Shown here: piece by piece, positions 1-8,566 of the stretch
Position numbering within the stretch: the stretch's first letter is position 1
How the letters are laid out: each line of letters opens with the position of its first letter
DNA from: Acidobacteriota bacterium
GTDB lineage: Bacteria > Acidobacteriota > Thermoanaerobaculia > Multivoradales > Multivoraceae
Reading direction: 5' to 3'
NCBI GenBank assembly: GCA_028877275.1
Contig: JAPPFP010000006.1
Coordinates: forward strand, 248,001 to 312,000
Length of the DNA: 64,000 nt
The notes under the pieces: model-generated
What the model was told of the DNA's origin: nothing
Seen by the model: the letters and a program-made list of their open reading frames with translations, nothing else
Databases searched by the model: none
Program-made: the position numbers and the translations under genes

Positions 1-819
1 ACCGGGGTAGAGGAAGGGGTTGTAGAGGGTGAACAAGGAAAAGATCACGCCGACCTCAACGTCCGCGGAAGCTGGCGCAAGGCCGACCAGTCTGGCCTTT
101 GCGGGAATGTTGCTGTTTCGGAACACCAGGTTGAGATAGTCGAACGCTGCCTGGACGTGTGCGTCAACGCCGCCGCTAGCCGCCCAGGCAGCGGCTACTC
201 GCTTCGTGTAGAGCGCGAGGATGTCGAGCTCGATGGTTCCGTCGGTGCGCGAAGGTACCGGCAACCGGTCTGTGGAATCCACGGCGGTGAGCTGAGTCGG
301 GTCTCTGTTCGAAGTCGACGCGTCCAGGTGGTTTGGTCCAGTCAGAGGCGAAGGACTCTCGTGAGCGGCGTTGCGGAAGCCGGCGGGCAGTTGTGGAGCC
401 TTCAAGACGCGACCGAGACCATCCTGCCTTGAGAACACGTCCCACAAGTCCCGGCCGGGGCTTTGGTACCAGCCGATGAGATGGCCGTCGTGGAGCGTGA
501 GCTGGACGTTTTCGTAATCGGTACCGGCGAAGCGCCCGGTCCAGAGGATGTTGCCGCCGCCCCGGTCCTCGAACTCGGCGCGGCTGACCTCGAGCGTCCT
601 CCCGGCCGGGGTTGTGAGGTCCAGCCGAGCCGGGCCGGAACGGACAAGGTCAAGGTCGATACGGACCATCTCGATGGGCGTGGTTGTCGGACTAGATAGC
701 GTGGTGGTGCTGGGGTGGGGTCCTCGGTAGGTGAGCAGGCGCTGTGCTTGCACGACACCCGAACTGCCCAGGAGAGCAGTGAGTACGTAGGCGGTAGCAA
801 CGCCTCGGGCTGCACCCAC
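1..819 (-). CDS. Secreted reprolysin-like metallopeptidase, N-terminal part
   Basis: The frame is open from a GTG at 819 to the left edge (273 codons), so the C-terminus lies outside the window. I chose the GTG because a perfect AGGAGG lies 9 bases upstream and an in-frame stop sits at 868-870. Residues 1 to about 30 form a signal peptide ending near VVQA-QR. About 170 residues of propeptide-like sequence follow. Then comes a segment with the look of M12/reprolysin-like zinc proteases: IELDILALYTKRVAAAW, then a region with FDYLNLVFRNSNI and ARLVGLAPA. The zinc motif HExxHxxGxxH should lie further downstream and is not visible, so the family call rests on the beginning of the catalytic domain only. 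It is the last gene of a minus-strand run, 56 bases after the tandem sulfatase-like genes. The product is probably exported and autoprocessed. Confidence 0.7.
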   Translation of the reverse strand, partial: MGAARGVATAYVLTALLGSSGVVQAQRLLTYRGPHPSTTTLSSPTTTPIEMVRIDLDLVRSGPARLDLTTPAGRTLEVSRAEFEDRGGGNILWTGRFAGTDYENVQLTLHDGHLIGWYQSPGRDLWDVFSRQDGLGRVLKAPQLPAGFRNAAHESPSPLTGPNHLDASTSNRDPTQLTAVDSTDRLPVPSRTDGTIELDILALYTKRVAAAWAASGGVDAHVQAAFDYLNLVFRNSNIPAKARLVGLAPASADVEVGVIFSLFTLYNPFLYPG

Positions 820-828
820 GACGTCTGT

Positions 829-834
829 CCTCCT
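829..834 (-). promoter_or_regulatory. Shine-Dalgarno that fixes the GTG start of the metallopeptidase
   Basis: Read on the minus strand, AGGAGG lies 9 bases before GTG 819. No ATG gives a better start, and the codon series above it soon meets TAG at 868-870. Confidence 0.7.
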
Positions 835-875
835 GTCGGCCGTCTGTCGTCCAAGCGGACGTCGAGCCTACTGGA

Positions 876-3800
876 CTACTCGGTGGCGGAAGAGGGTCTG
901 ACTTCTACCGCGAAGCCGCGCGCCATGATTGCGAACATGCGATGCCGCTCGCTGAAGGTCTCTGGATCGGGGGCCTCGGGCACTTCGCCGCGGAAACCCG
1001 TGCGCAGCAGCCGTTGGTCGTCGTAGTGCTCCGCGACATCCGGCCGGTCCCTGTTGATGCCCAGGCTGGCCAGGAACTCCCCGTCCCGATAGATGACGAT
1101 CTGACGCGGGCGCTCGCCGCGTTCGAGATCCGCGGCCCAACCCTCGATCACGGTACGGTCCGCGCGCTTCCTGACGAGATCGATCGCGCCGTCGAAACCG
1201 TTGCCCGGGGGGACTACGGGCAGGCGGCGGCCGTCACTCACCGGGAGGATCTCGGTGCGGCGTGGACCTCTCTCCAGGGGCCGGTACGCGAAACGGAGGC
1301 GTGTCGCGGCTCGTCGTCGCGAGATCGCGTAGGCGACGACGCCTTCGCGTTCGATCGAGTCGCGGAGAGCGTCGAGTGGCGGATGGGCGAGAACGAAGCC
1401 GCCCCAGCGATGCCGGGCTCCGTGCCGGGAGGCGACATCCGGTCGTTCCACGCCGGTTCGGCCGACCCAGAGCGGCCGATCGCCGAGGAAGGCCACCACT
1501 TCGCGATTGCCGCCTGGATCGGCAAGATCCGCAGCCCAGCCCTGAAGTCCAGGCGACTCCGGCAGGCTGGCTTCGAGAAAACCGGCCATGGCGGACGGCG
1601 TCACCTCGATTCGTTCGGGTTCGTCGTTCACGGCGCCGGCCGGCCAACGGAGCAGGGCGTCGACGCGCCCTTCGGAGTTGCGCGACAGCTCGTACACCGC
1701 TGGCTGGGGAGTGGCCGACAGATCCTGGACGCGGTCGCCGTGTCTCGCCAGCAGGCGGAGGCGATTGCCTCCGGAGGCCGTCGCGGACGGCACCGAGATC
1801 CTGAAGCTGATCTCCTGTCGTCCATCCGGTCGATCGTCCACGCGGCGGAAGAACCGGTCGTCCATCCCGCGGTAGAGCAGGTGTTCGTCCTCGAAGACGA
1901 AGAACTCGTCGACGAGGACGGGTTCGGCCCCGGGTTCCTGGACGAAGCTGCCGCGGAAGCCTCCGTCCGCCATTTCGAGTTCGTGTTCGTACAGCCAGCC
2001 CACGTTCCGGAGCACTTTTCCGCCGGGCAACTGGACTCCGCGGACTCCTCCCTGGCCTGGCACCAGCCGTGCCGGCGGCTGGTCGTCTCGGAGTGGCTGG
2101 AGTACCGCCAGCTGATCGGCCGTCTCATCGCCCGTTTCGATGGCGTACACGCCGATGCGATGGCTGCCGGCCGACAGCCAGCGCTCGTCGACGAGAGCCG
2201 AGAACCGGCTGACGTCGTCGCCGTCCACGAAGGTCTCCGTCGTCGCGCGTACGATCCCGTCGACGGCAACTGCCAGCTCGGTACTGCCGGCGACGCCTGG
2301 CTCGATTCGCCCGCTGACGAGGCTAGGAACGAAGCCGATCTCCGGTCGTACGTCCCCGTAGGCATGCGCGCCGGCGAGGATGGCACGCGGAGCTCTGGAG
2401 CTGCTGATGTCGCGCCTCGCCTTCGTGAAGTCGGTCACCGGATGCCCGATCAGGTCGCGGCGCGGTCCGGCCGTGAAGACGGCCTCGAACGGACGTGCTT
2501 CCGTGCCAAAGAGGAAGTGCAGCCGGTCCAGGGTCTGCTGCCGGCGAGCCGGATCGGTACGGAAGCCCCGGGCTGCGTCACCGTCGTTGAAGCAGCACGC
2601 GGTGAGGGTCCGGGGCGAGTCGTCGGAGAGCTCCAGGCCGTCGACGGTCCACGGGGGCTCCGCGCCGACCGCGGCGGCGATCGTGGGCACGATGTCGATG
2701 GTCTGCACGACATGTTCGAAGACGGATCCACGTGCCTGCCCGGGACGCTTGACGAACAGGGGTACTTCGAGCACGTCCTCCAGATTCCCCTCGGTCGGAT
2801 GACGGCGGGGTTCTCCGGGCCGGAAGCTGTGGCCATGGTCGGCGGTGACGATGATCAGCGCCTGGTCGTAGATGCCCAGGTTTCTGACCTCGTCCATGAG
2901 TTGCCCGAGCACGCGGTCGGCGTAGCCCACCTGGAGGAGGTGGCGTTGGAGTCCGTGCACCGTGAGCCATTCGTCTTCGGGAAGCCTCGGTCCGTCGAAT
3001 CCATGCGGCAGGGCGCGGGCGCCGACGGGTCGATACTCGCGGCCGGAGGGCAGGTACTTCCACGGTCGGTGAGGGATGTTGAGATGGAGGTAGTAGAAGG
3101 CTGGCGCGGAGCCTTCGACTGGTTCCATCCGATCGAGGAAGTCGGCGACGAGCCTTGGAACGTCCTGGTTCAGGGCGCCTCCACGGCTCGGGCGGTCACC
3201 TTCTCTACCGCGTTGGGCGCGGCTTGCGTCCCGGAAACCCGTCCAGGTGTTACCGATGTCCGGCAGACTGTCCGTGAACGCCGCGGGCAGGAGGAGGTGG
3301 GCGTAGACGACGCCGAGATCGTCGATGACCGCCGCCAGCCGTGTCGACGCTTCCGGTCGCGTCCCTTCGGCGCAGACCGCAGGCGGACACAGCAGGGACA
3401 GCGTCTCCTGGGTCACCATCCGGTACTCACCGGCTACCGCGAGCCACGAAAAGAGGTTGTTGGGGTGGTCGCGGTAGTGCGCGGTACCGTCGGGCCGAGG
3501 ATGCCGGCCCGTGAGCAGTGCGGGTATCGCCTTCGACGTCTGCAGACCGACGGTGACGGCATGCCTGTGCCAGTCCGATTCGCCGGCGAGCTCGGCGAAG
3601 GCAGGGAAGCGGCGCTCGTCGATCGAACCGTCGCGACGCTGGAGCGAACTCACCGGCAGCTCGTCGAAGACCACGAGGACGATCGGCAGATCGCTGGCGA
3701 AGGCGGGCGCTCGTGCGATTTCGGCGGGTGGCCTGAAGTCCTCTCCCGGCAGGTCGCCAGGCAGCAGGGTGCGCACGCCGGGCCGCGCCAGGAAGAGGGT

Positions 3801-4277
3801 CGGCGCGATCAGCGCCGCGGCCGCCGTCATGCCGACGAGCTGAGCGAAACCGCGCCAGCGATGGAGGGCGAGGACGAGGCCTGCGCCGCCGGCGGCGGCG
3901 AGGGCCGAGACCAGAGCCGCGGGCGTGTCGGAGAGCAGTTCGAGATCGAGCAGTTGCAGGAGGAATGCGGCGGCCAGCAGTGTCCTCAGGCCGTCGGCGT
4001 ACCAGCGGCCGATGCGGCTGCCCGTCGCGACCGGGAGGGTCAGCGGTGCCGCCAGCAGCGCCGGTACGGCGAGGGAGAGCCCCAGGGCCAGGGCCAGAAG
4101 AGACGGGCCGCTGAGTCGATGGGCGACGAGGAAGTCGGGTTCCGTGCCGATCAGGTCGAGGATCGGTTGGGCAACGGCGAACGTCCACAGGCCGACGATG
4201 TGCGCCGCCGGCAGGAGGCGTTCGAGGCGCTGGATCCGTTGTCGCCGATCTTCGCCGCGGTGAGCGGACCTGCTCAC
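876..4277 (-). CDS. Membrane-anchored sulfatase-superfamily protein with C-terminal repeat domains (paralogue B)
   Basis: This is a 1133-residue protein. Residues about 22-165 hold four or five hydrophobic segments. Residues about 195-560 are an alkaline-phosphatase/sulfatase fold: metal-binding Asp in VVFDELP (D205), the nucleophile position in QTSKAIPALLTG (T247) and TADHGHSF (D480, H481). Thr replaces the Cys/Ser of true sulfatases, as in LtaS-type phosphoglycerol and phosphoethanolamine transferases, so transfer of a phospho-group to a surface glycan or lipid is more likely than sulfate release. The last 550 residues are beta-rich, with two related copies of a GWAADL...RPDV...GF module. 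The GTG start overlaps the stop of the upstream paralogue by four bases (GTGA), which indicates coupled translation. The substrate is unknown. Confidence 0.75.
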   Translation of the reverse strand: MSRSAHRGEDRRQRIQRLERLLPAAHIVGLWTFAVAQPILDLIGTEPDFLVAHRLSGPSLLALALGLSLAVPALLAAPLTLPVATGSRIGRWYADGLRTLLAAAFLLQLLDLELLSDTPAALVSALAAAGGAGLVLALHRWRGFAQLVGMTAAAALIAPTLFLARPGVRTLLPGDLPGEDFRPPAEIARAPAFASDLPIVLVVFDELPVSSLQRRDGSIDERRFPAFAELAGESDWHRHAVTVGLQTSKAIPALLTGRHPRPDGTAHYRDHPNNLFSWLAVAGEYRMVTQETLSLLCPPAVCAEGTRPEASTRLAAVIDDLGVVYAHLLLPAAFTDSLPDIGNTWTGFRDASRAQRGREGDRPSRGGALNQDVPRLVADFLDRMEPVEGSAPAFYYLHLNIPHRPWKYLPSGREYRPVGARALPHGFDGPRLPEDEWLTVHGLQRHLLQVGYADRVLGQLMDEVRNLGIYDQALIIVTADHGHSFRPGEPRRHPTEGNLEDVLEVPLFVKRPGQARGSVFEHVVQTIDIVPTIAAAVGAEPPWTVDGLELSDDSPRTLTACCFNDGDAARGFRTDPARRQQTLDRLHFLFGTEARPFEAVFTAGPRRDLIGHPVTDFTKARRDISSSRAPRAILAGAHAYGDVRPEIGFVPSLVSGRIEPGVAGSTELAVAVDGIVRATTETFVDGDDVSRFSALVDERWLSAGSHRIGVYAIETGDETADQLAVLQPLRDDQPPARLVPGQGGVRGVQLPGGKVLRNVGWLYEHELEMADGGFRGSFVQEPGAEPVLVDEFFVFEDEHLLYRGMDDRFFRRVDDRPDGRQEISFRISVPSATASGGNRLRLLARHGDRVQDLSATPQPAVYELSRNSEGRVDALLRWPAGAVNDEPERIEVTPSAMAGFLEASLPESPGLQGWAADLADPGGNREVVAFLGDRPLWVGRTGVERPDVASRHGARHRWGGFVLAHPPLDALRDSIEREGVVAYAISRRRAATRLRFAYRPLERGPRRTEILPVSDGRRLPVVPPGNGFDGAIDLVRKRADRTVIEGWAADLERGERPRQIVIYRDGEFLASLGINRDRPDVAEHYDDQRLLRTGFRGEVPEAPDPETFSERHRMFAIMARGFAVEVRPSSATE

Positions 4278-7273
4278 CGGGTGCCCTCGCCGGCAGGGAT
4301 GTCCTGCGTGCGGAGCGGTAACTCGACGGCGGCGCCGCGAAGCATGATCGCGAACACGCGGTGCCGCTCGCCGAAGGTTGCCGGCCCTGGCGCATCGGGC
4401 ACTTCGCCGCGGAAGCCGGTACGCAGCAGCCGCTGGTCGTCGTAGCGGTCCCGAACGTCCGGCCGGTCTCTGTTGATGCCCAGGCTGGCCAGGAATTCGC
4501 CGTCGCGGTAGATGACGATCTGGCGGGGCCGTTGGCCGCGCTCGAGGTCGGCGGCCCAGCCTTCGATGACCGTGGCGTCGTTCCTCCTGGTCACGACGTC
4601 GAGTGAGCCGTCGAAGCCATCGCCCGGCGGTTGCACGGTGAGCCGCCGCCCGTCGGTGACCGGCATCGTCTCGCTACCGCGCCGCCCGCGTTCGGTCGGC
4701 TGGTAGGAGAACCGGAGGCGGGTCGCGCGGCCCCGTCGCGACACCGCGTAGGCGACGACGCCCTCGCGTTGGAGTGCGTCGAACAGACTCTCGCCCCGGT
4801 GGAAGCGCTGGCGTTCGGCGGCGCCGGTCGGCGGGCGGAGCAGGAAGCCGCTGTGCAGGTGCTCGCTGCCGTGGCGTTCGGCCACGTCCGGCCTCTCCAG
4901 AGCTGCGGCGCTGACCGCGAACGGACGACCAGCCAGGAAGGCGACGACTTCCTCGACGCCGCCCGGGTCCTCGCGGTCGATGCTCCAGCCCTGGAGGGCG
5001 AGTCCGCTCTCGATGCTGCCGTCCAGATTGCCGAACAGACCCGCCGGCTCTGGGCGCGCGACCCGGAACCGGCCGGGGGAATCGTCGAGAGCGCTCCTGG
5101 AGCGACGAATCAGCGCGTCGATCCGGCCTCGCTCGTCGCGGGAGATGGCGTAGGCCGGGTACCGGGCCCGTTGAACGTGCTCCAGCTCGATGTCACCGTC
5201 GGCTTCCGAGACGAGGAAGATGTCCAACTGGTTGAGGCCGGCCGCGAGCGCGGTCTCAGGCAGCACCGCGGCGATGCGGCGGCTCCCTTCAGGGCCGATG
5301 TGGGGCCTCACGGTGGCCACGATGACGTCGTTCAGGGCGACGGCGACGTCCGGGTCGCCCGAGAGGCTCCGTTGGTCGAACGAGCCTTCGACCAGGGCCG
5401 GAACGTGCGTCTGGTCGGGGTCGACGTGATCCCAGGCCCAGGCGTCGGTGAGCTCGATGGTCGACTCGCTGTTCTTGACTGTGAAGTCGCTAGCGGTGCG
5501 CCCGTGGAGCTCCGGGCGAGCGCCGATCGCCATCGGGTCGTTCGACTCCCCCAGGAGCCCTGCCTGCTCGGCGAGCCGGCCTTGCCGCCACGACTCGCGG
5601 TCGGCAGTGAACTCGACCTCGCCTGCGTACTTGCCGACCATCGCCGGTGGGGCAGATGCGGTCCCGGGCAGCGACATCGACTCCTCCCCAGCGCCCGCAA
5701 GTTCGAGGATCAGCGGCGTCAGTCCGGCGAGGGAGACCGGTGCCTGATCGACTCCGGGTTGCTGCTGGAGTGGTGCCTTGACCAGCAGAGGCACGTTGGC
5801 CAGATCGAGCGGTTGGCCGCCTTCGAGGTCGGTGAGTTCCAGCAGCCGGCGTGACCTGCCGGGTCGGAAGGCGATCCCGTGGTCCGCGGTGATCACGATC
5901 AGGCTCCGGTCGAACAGGCCGGTCGACTCGAGCCGGGCCGTGAGTTCGCCAATCAGGCGGTCCAGGAACTCGACCTGCAGCAGATAGCGCTTCCGGTGGT
6001 GCAGCACGGGCCAGGGGTTCTCGCTCCAGAACTCCCGTTCGAGTCCATGGACGCCGCCCGAGGGCGTTTCATAGCGGCGACCGGAGGGCAGGTACTCCCA
6101 GGGCACGTGCGGCAGCATGGAGTGGAGGAAGTAGAAGCCCGGTCGTTCCTCCGGAGCTCCGATCGCCTGCACGAAGCGACGGAACTCGGCCGCGCGGTCC
6201 GTTCGGCTCAGGTGGAACAGGGCGCGGGGGACCGGCTGATCGGTGGACGGCGCCCGGGCCGGCCGCGGTCCGTCGCCGCCGAAGCCGCTCCAGGTCTGCG
6301 TCACCTCGGGCAGCCGGTCGCTCCAGGGGGGCGGCAGGGTGAGTTTGAGCCAGACCAGCGAGAGGTCGGAAACCAGGAGGTCGAGGCGTTCGCGCGTGGG
6401 TTGCCGTGGCTCGGAGAGCAGGTTCAGTTGAGGCGGGCACAGCGAAGTGATCGGCTCGACGACGTGCAGGTCGTGGCTTGCTGCGAGCAGGGTGAACAGG
6501 TTGACCGGGTGCTCGGCGGCGGTAGGGAGCTGCCCCTGCCGGGCACCGGAACCGGTCAGCATCGCCGGCACGGCGAGCTCGGAGACGTCCGCGGCCGCCG
6601 TTGCGTTGGGGTACCACGTGGCCTGGTCGGCGAGCGCTGCCAGATGGGGAAAGCGCTCCCGGTCGATCGAGCCCGTCCGGTCCAGGATCGAGGTGAGGGA
6701 CCACTCGTCGAAGATGACGAGGACAATGGGAGCGCGGGCGCCGGTGTCGGTTTCGTCCACGGCGACATCGCGGCTCGCGAAGGCGGCGCTCTGCCGGACG
6801 CGGGGATCGGCCAGCAGCAGTGCCGGTACGATCAACGCGGCCGCGGACAGGAGCAGTCCGAAGGAGCGGACTCCCTGGAAGCGGAGATAGGCCCAGGCGG
6901 CGGCCGCGCCTGCGCAGGCCGCGACGGGAACGGCGGCGGCCGCGGGCAGGTCGTGGAGCGCCTGGAGGCCGATGATCGCGGTCAGGAGGCCGGCTGCCGC
7001 TGCCACGGCCGGTCTGGTCCAGTCGGGCCGGCTGAGCCGCGCCAGAAGGGCGGGAAGACCGAAGGTCACGGTCGGAACGACCGCCAGCAGAACGACGAGC
7101 GTCAGGAGGTCGACGAGGGTGAGATCACGGATGGCGAAGAACTCCGGCGCCCGCCGGAGCAGGTCGTAGAGCGGTTGAGCGAAGGCGAGGCTCGAAAGCC
7201 CCGCGATCGTCGCAAGGCCTGCTGCGAGGGGCCGTTGCGGGTCGCCCCGGCCTGGCCGCTGGCGCTCTGACAT
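4274..7273 (-). CDS. Membrane-anchored sulfatase-superfamily protein with C-terminal repeat domains (paralogue A)
   Basis: A 999-residue tandem paralogue of the gene after it. I start it at ATG 7273 (MSERQRPGRG). The frame stays open to 7501, but that extension is low-complexity and runs antisense to ispG. There are hydrophobic segments at about 20-40, 52-75, 90-125 and 138-156. The catalytic domain has VLVIFDEW (D189), ADVSELAVPAMLTG with Ser (S231) at the nucleophile position, and ITADHGIAFRPG. Neither paralogue has the CxPxR formylglycine motif. The final 90 residues are nearly identical to those of paralogue B, with RPRQIVIYRDGEFLASLGIN in both. That is consistent with recent duplication or gene conversion. 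It is divergent from ispG, with 40 bases between the starts. Confidence 0.75.
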   Translation of the reverse strand: MSERQRPGRGDPQRPLAAGLATIAGLSSLAFAQPLYDLLRRAPEFFAIRDLTLVDLLTLVVLLAVVPTVTFGLPALLARLSRPDWTRPAVAAAAGLLTAIIGLQALHDLPAAAAVPVAACAGAAAAWAYLRFQGVRSFGLLLSAAALIVPALLLADPRVRQSAAFASRDVAVDETDTGARAPIVLVIFDEWSLTSILDRTGSIDRERFPHLAALADQATWYPNATAAADVSELAVPAMLTGSGARQGQLPTAAEHPVNLFTLLAASHDLHVVEPITSLCPPQLNLLSEPRQPTRERLDLLVSDLSLVWLKLTLPPPWSDRLPEVTQTWSGFGGDGPRPARAPSTDQPVPRALFHLSRTDRAAEFRRFVQAIGAPEERPGFYFLHSMLPHVPWEYLPSGRRYETPSGGVHGLEREFWSENPWPVLHHRKRYLLQVEFLDRLIGELTARLESTGLFDRSLIVITADHGIAFRPGRSRRLLELTDLEGGQPLDLANVPLLVKAPLQQQPGVDQAPVSLAGLTPLILELAGAGEESMSLPGTASAPPAMVGKYAGEVEFTADRESWRQGRLAEQAGLLGESNDPMAIGARPELHGRTASDFTVKNSESTIELTDAWAWDHVDPDQTHVPALVEGSFDQRSLSGDPDVAVALNDVIVATVRPHIGPEGSRRIAAVLPETALAAGLNQLDIFLVSEADGDIELEHVQRARYPAYAISRDERGRIDALIRRSRSALDDSPGRFRVARPEPAGLFGNLDGSIESGLALQGWSIDREDPGGVEEVVAFLAGRPFAVSAAALERPDVAERHGSEHLHSGFLLRPPTGAAERQRFHRGESLFDALQREGVVAYAVSRRGRATRLRFSYQPTERGRRGSETMPVTDGRRLTVQPPGDGFDGSLDVVTRRNDATVIEGWAADLERGQRPRQIVIYRDGEFLASLGINRDRPDVRDRYDDQRLLRTGFRGEVPDAPGPATFGERHRVFAIMLRGAAVELPLRTQDIPAGEGTR

Positions 7274-7313
7274 GGGCAGCCATGCTACTTGGGTGCTGTA
7301 GCCTGCCGACGTC

Positions 7314-8555
7314 ATGACGGTTGCCGCGCCGGAAGCGCATCGGAGGACGACCCACCCGGTCGACGTCGGCGGCGTGGTCGTCGGCGGTGGCGCGCCGGTG
7401 GTCGTCCAGTCGATGACGAGCACGGACACCGCGGACGTCGAGGCGACGACGGCCCAGGCGCTGGCGCTGGCCGATGCCGGTTCGGAGCTGGTGAGGGTCA
7501 CCGTGAACGTCGACGCGGCGGCGGTCGCCGTGCCGGAGATTCGGGCCCGGCTCGACGCGGAGGGCTGCGACGTGCCCCTGGTCGGCGACTTCCACTACAA
7601 CGGCCATGTCCTGCTCGAGCGCCACCCGGACTGCGCGCGGGCGCTCGCGAAGCTGCGGATCAACCCGGGCAACGTGGGCCGCGGCGGCCGGCGCGATCCG
7701 CAGTTCGCGGCGATCTGCGAGGTGGCCCGCAGGCTCGGTAAGCCGGTCCGGATCGGCGTCAACGGCGGATCGCTCGACCAGGACCTGTTGATGGCGAAGA
7801 TGGAGGAGAACACGGAACGCGATCTCGGCAAGACGTCGGAGGAGATCGTCGGCGAGTGCATGGTGCTGTCGGCGCTCCGTTCGACGGAACTCGCGCTCGA
7901 CTGCGGCCTGACGGAGGAGCAGATCGTCATCTCCTGCAAGATGTCCTCGCCGCCGGACCTGATCGCCGTGTACCGCGACCTGGCGAGCCGCACGAGACAG
8001 CCGCTTCACCTCGGCCTGACGGAGGCCGGGATGGGCCTCAAGGGGCTCGTGTGGTCTTCTTCGGCCATGTCCGTCCTCCTGGCGGAGGGCATCGGCGACA
8101 CGATCCGAACGTCGCTGACCCCGCGACCCGGCGGCGACCGCCGGGAGGAGGTGCACGCCTGCCGCGAACTGCTCCAGGCGCTGGGGCTCCGCGCCTTCGC
8201 GCCCAGCGTCACCGCCTGCCCCGGCTGCGGCCGCACGACGAGCACGACGTTCCAGGAGCTGGCGCTCCAGGTCGAGGACTTCATCGAGGCGAACATGCCC
8301 GAGTGGCGCCGTCGCTACGACGGCGTCGAGGAACTCAGGCTGGCCGTCATGGGTTGCGTCGTCAACGGCCCGGGTGAGTCGAAGGCCGCGGATATCGGCA
8401 TCTCGCTCCCCGGCACCGGCGAGGCGCCGACCTGCCCGGTCTACGTCGACGGCCGGCAGTTCACGACGTTGCGGGGCACCGCCGGGGAACTTTCCGAGCA
8501 GTTCACCCGGATCGTCGGGGAGTACGTGGAGAGCCGCTATCCGGCGAAGGCGTAG
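7314..8555 (+). CDS. ispG: 4-hydroxy-3-methylbut-2-en-1-yl diphosphate synthase
   Basis: A 413-residue IspG (GcpE). It reduces 2-C-methyl-D-erythritol 2,4-cyclodiphosphate to HMBPP in the cytosolic MEP isoprenoid pathway, using a 4Fe-4S cluster. The N-terminal TIM-barrel part contains [18 protein letters not shown] and the stretch with LVGDFHYNG and [10 protein letters not shown]. The C-terminal cluster domain has ACPGCGRT near residue 300 and GCVVNGPGE near 347, which supply the three cluster cysteines. The length fits the short bacterial type without the plant-type insert. The gene stands alone. It diverges from a sulfatase-like gene and converges with an S1 sulfatase that ends 11 bases away. 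Confidence 0.96.
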   Translation: MTVAAPEAHRRTTHPVDVGGVVVGGGAPVVVQSMTSTDTADVEATTAQALALADAGSELVRVTVNVDAAAVAVPEIRARLDAEGCDVPLVGDFHYNGHVLLERHPDCARALAKLRINPGNVGRGGRRDPQFAAICEVARRLGKPVRIGVNGGSLDQDLLMAKMEENTERDLGKTSEEIVGECMVLSALRSTELALDCGLTEEQIVISCKMSSPPDLIAVYRDLASRTRQPLHLGLTEAGMGLKGLVWSSSAMSVLLAEGIGDTIRTSLTPRPGGDRREEVHACRELLQALGLRAFAPSVTACPGCGRTTSTTFQELALQVEDFIEANMPEWRRRYDGVEELRLAVMGCVVNGPGESKAADIGISLPGTGEAPTCPVYVDGRQFTTLRGTAGELSEQFTRIVGEYVESRYPAKA

Positions 8556-8566
8556 GCGGTTCTTCT

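Noticed and set aside
942-4445. A 1167-codon open frame on the plus strand opposite the sulfatase-like gene
   Set aside because: Its translation is rich in Arg, Gly and Glu without any domain. It is the complement of a real GC-rich gene with clear motifs on the minus strand.
7274-7501. N-terminal extension of the upstream sulfatase-like gene
   Set aside because: It is Ser/Thr/Ala-rich, runs antisense into ispG, and ATG 7273 gives a normal membrane-protein start.
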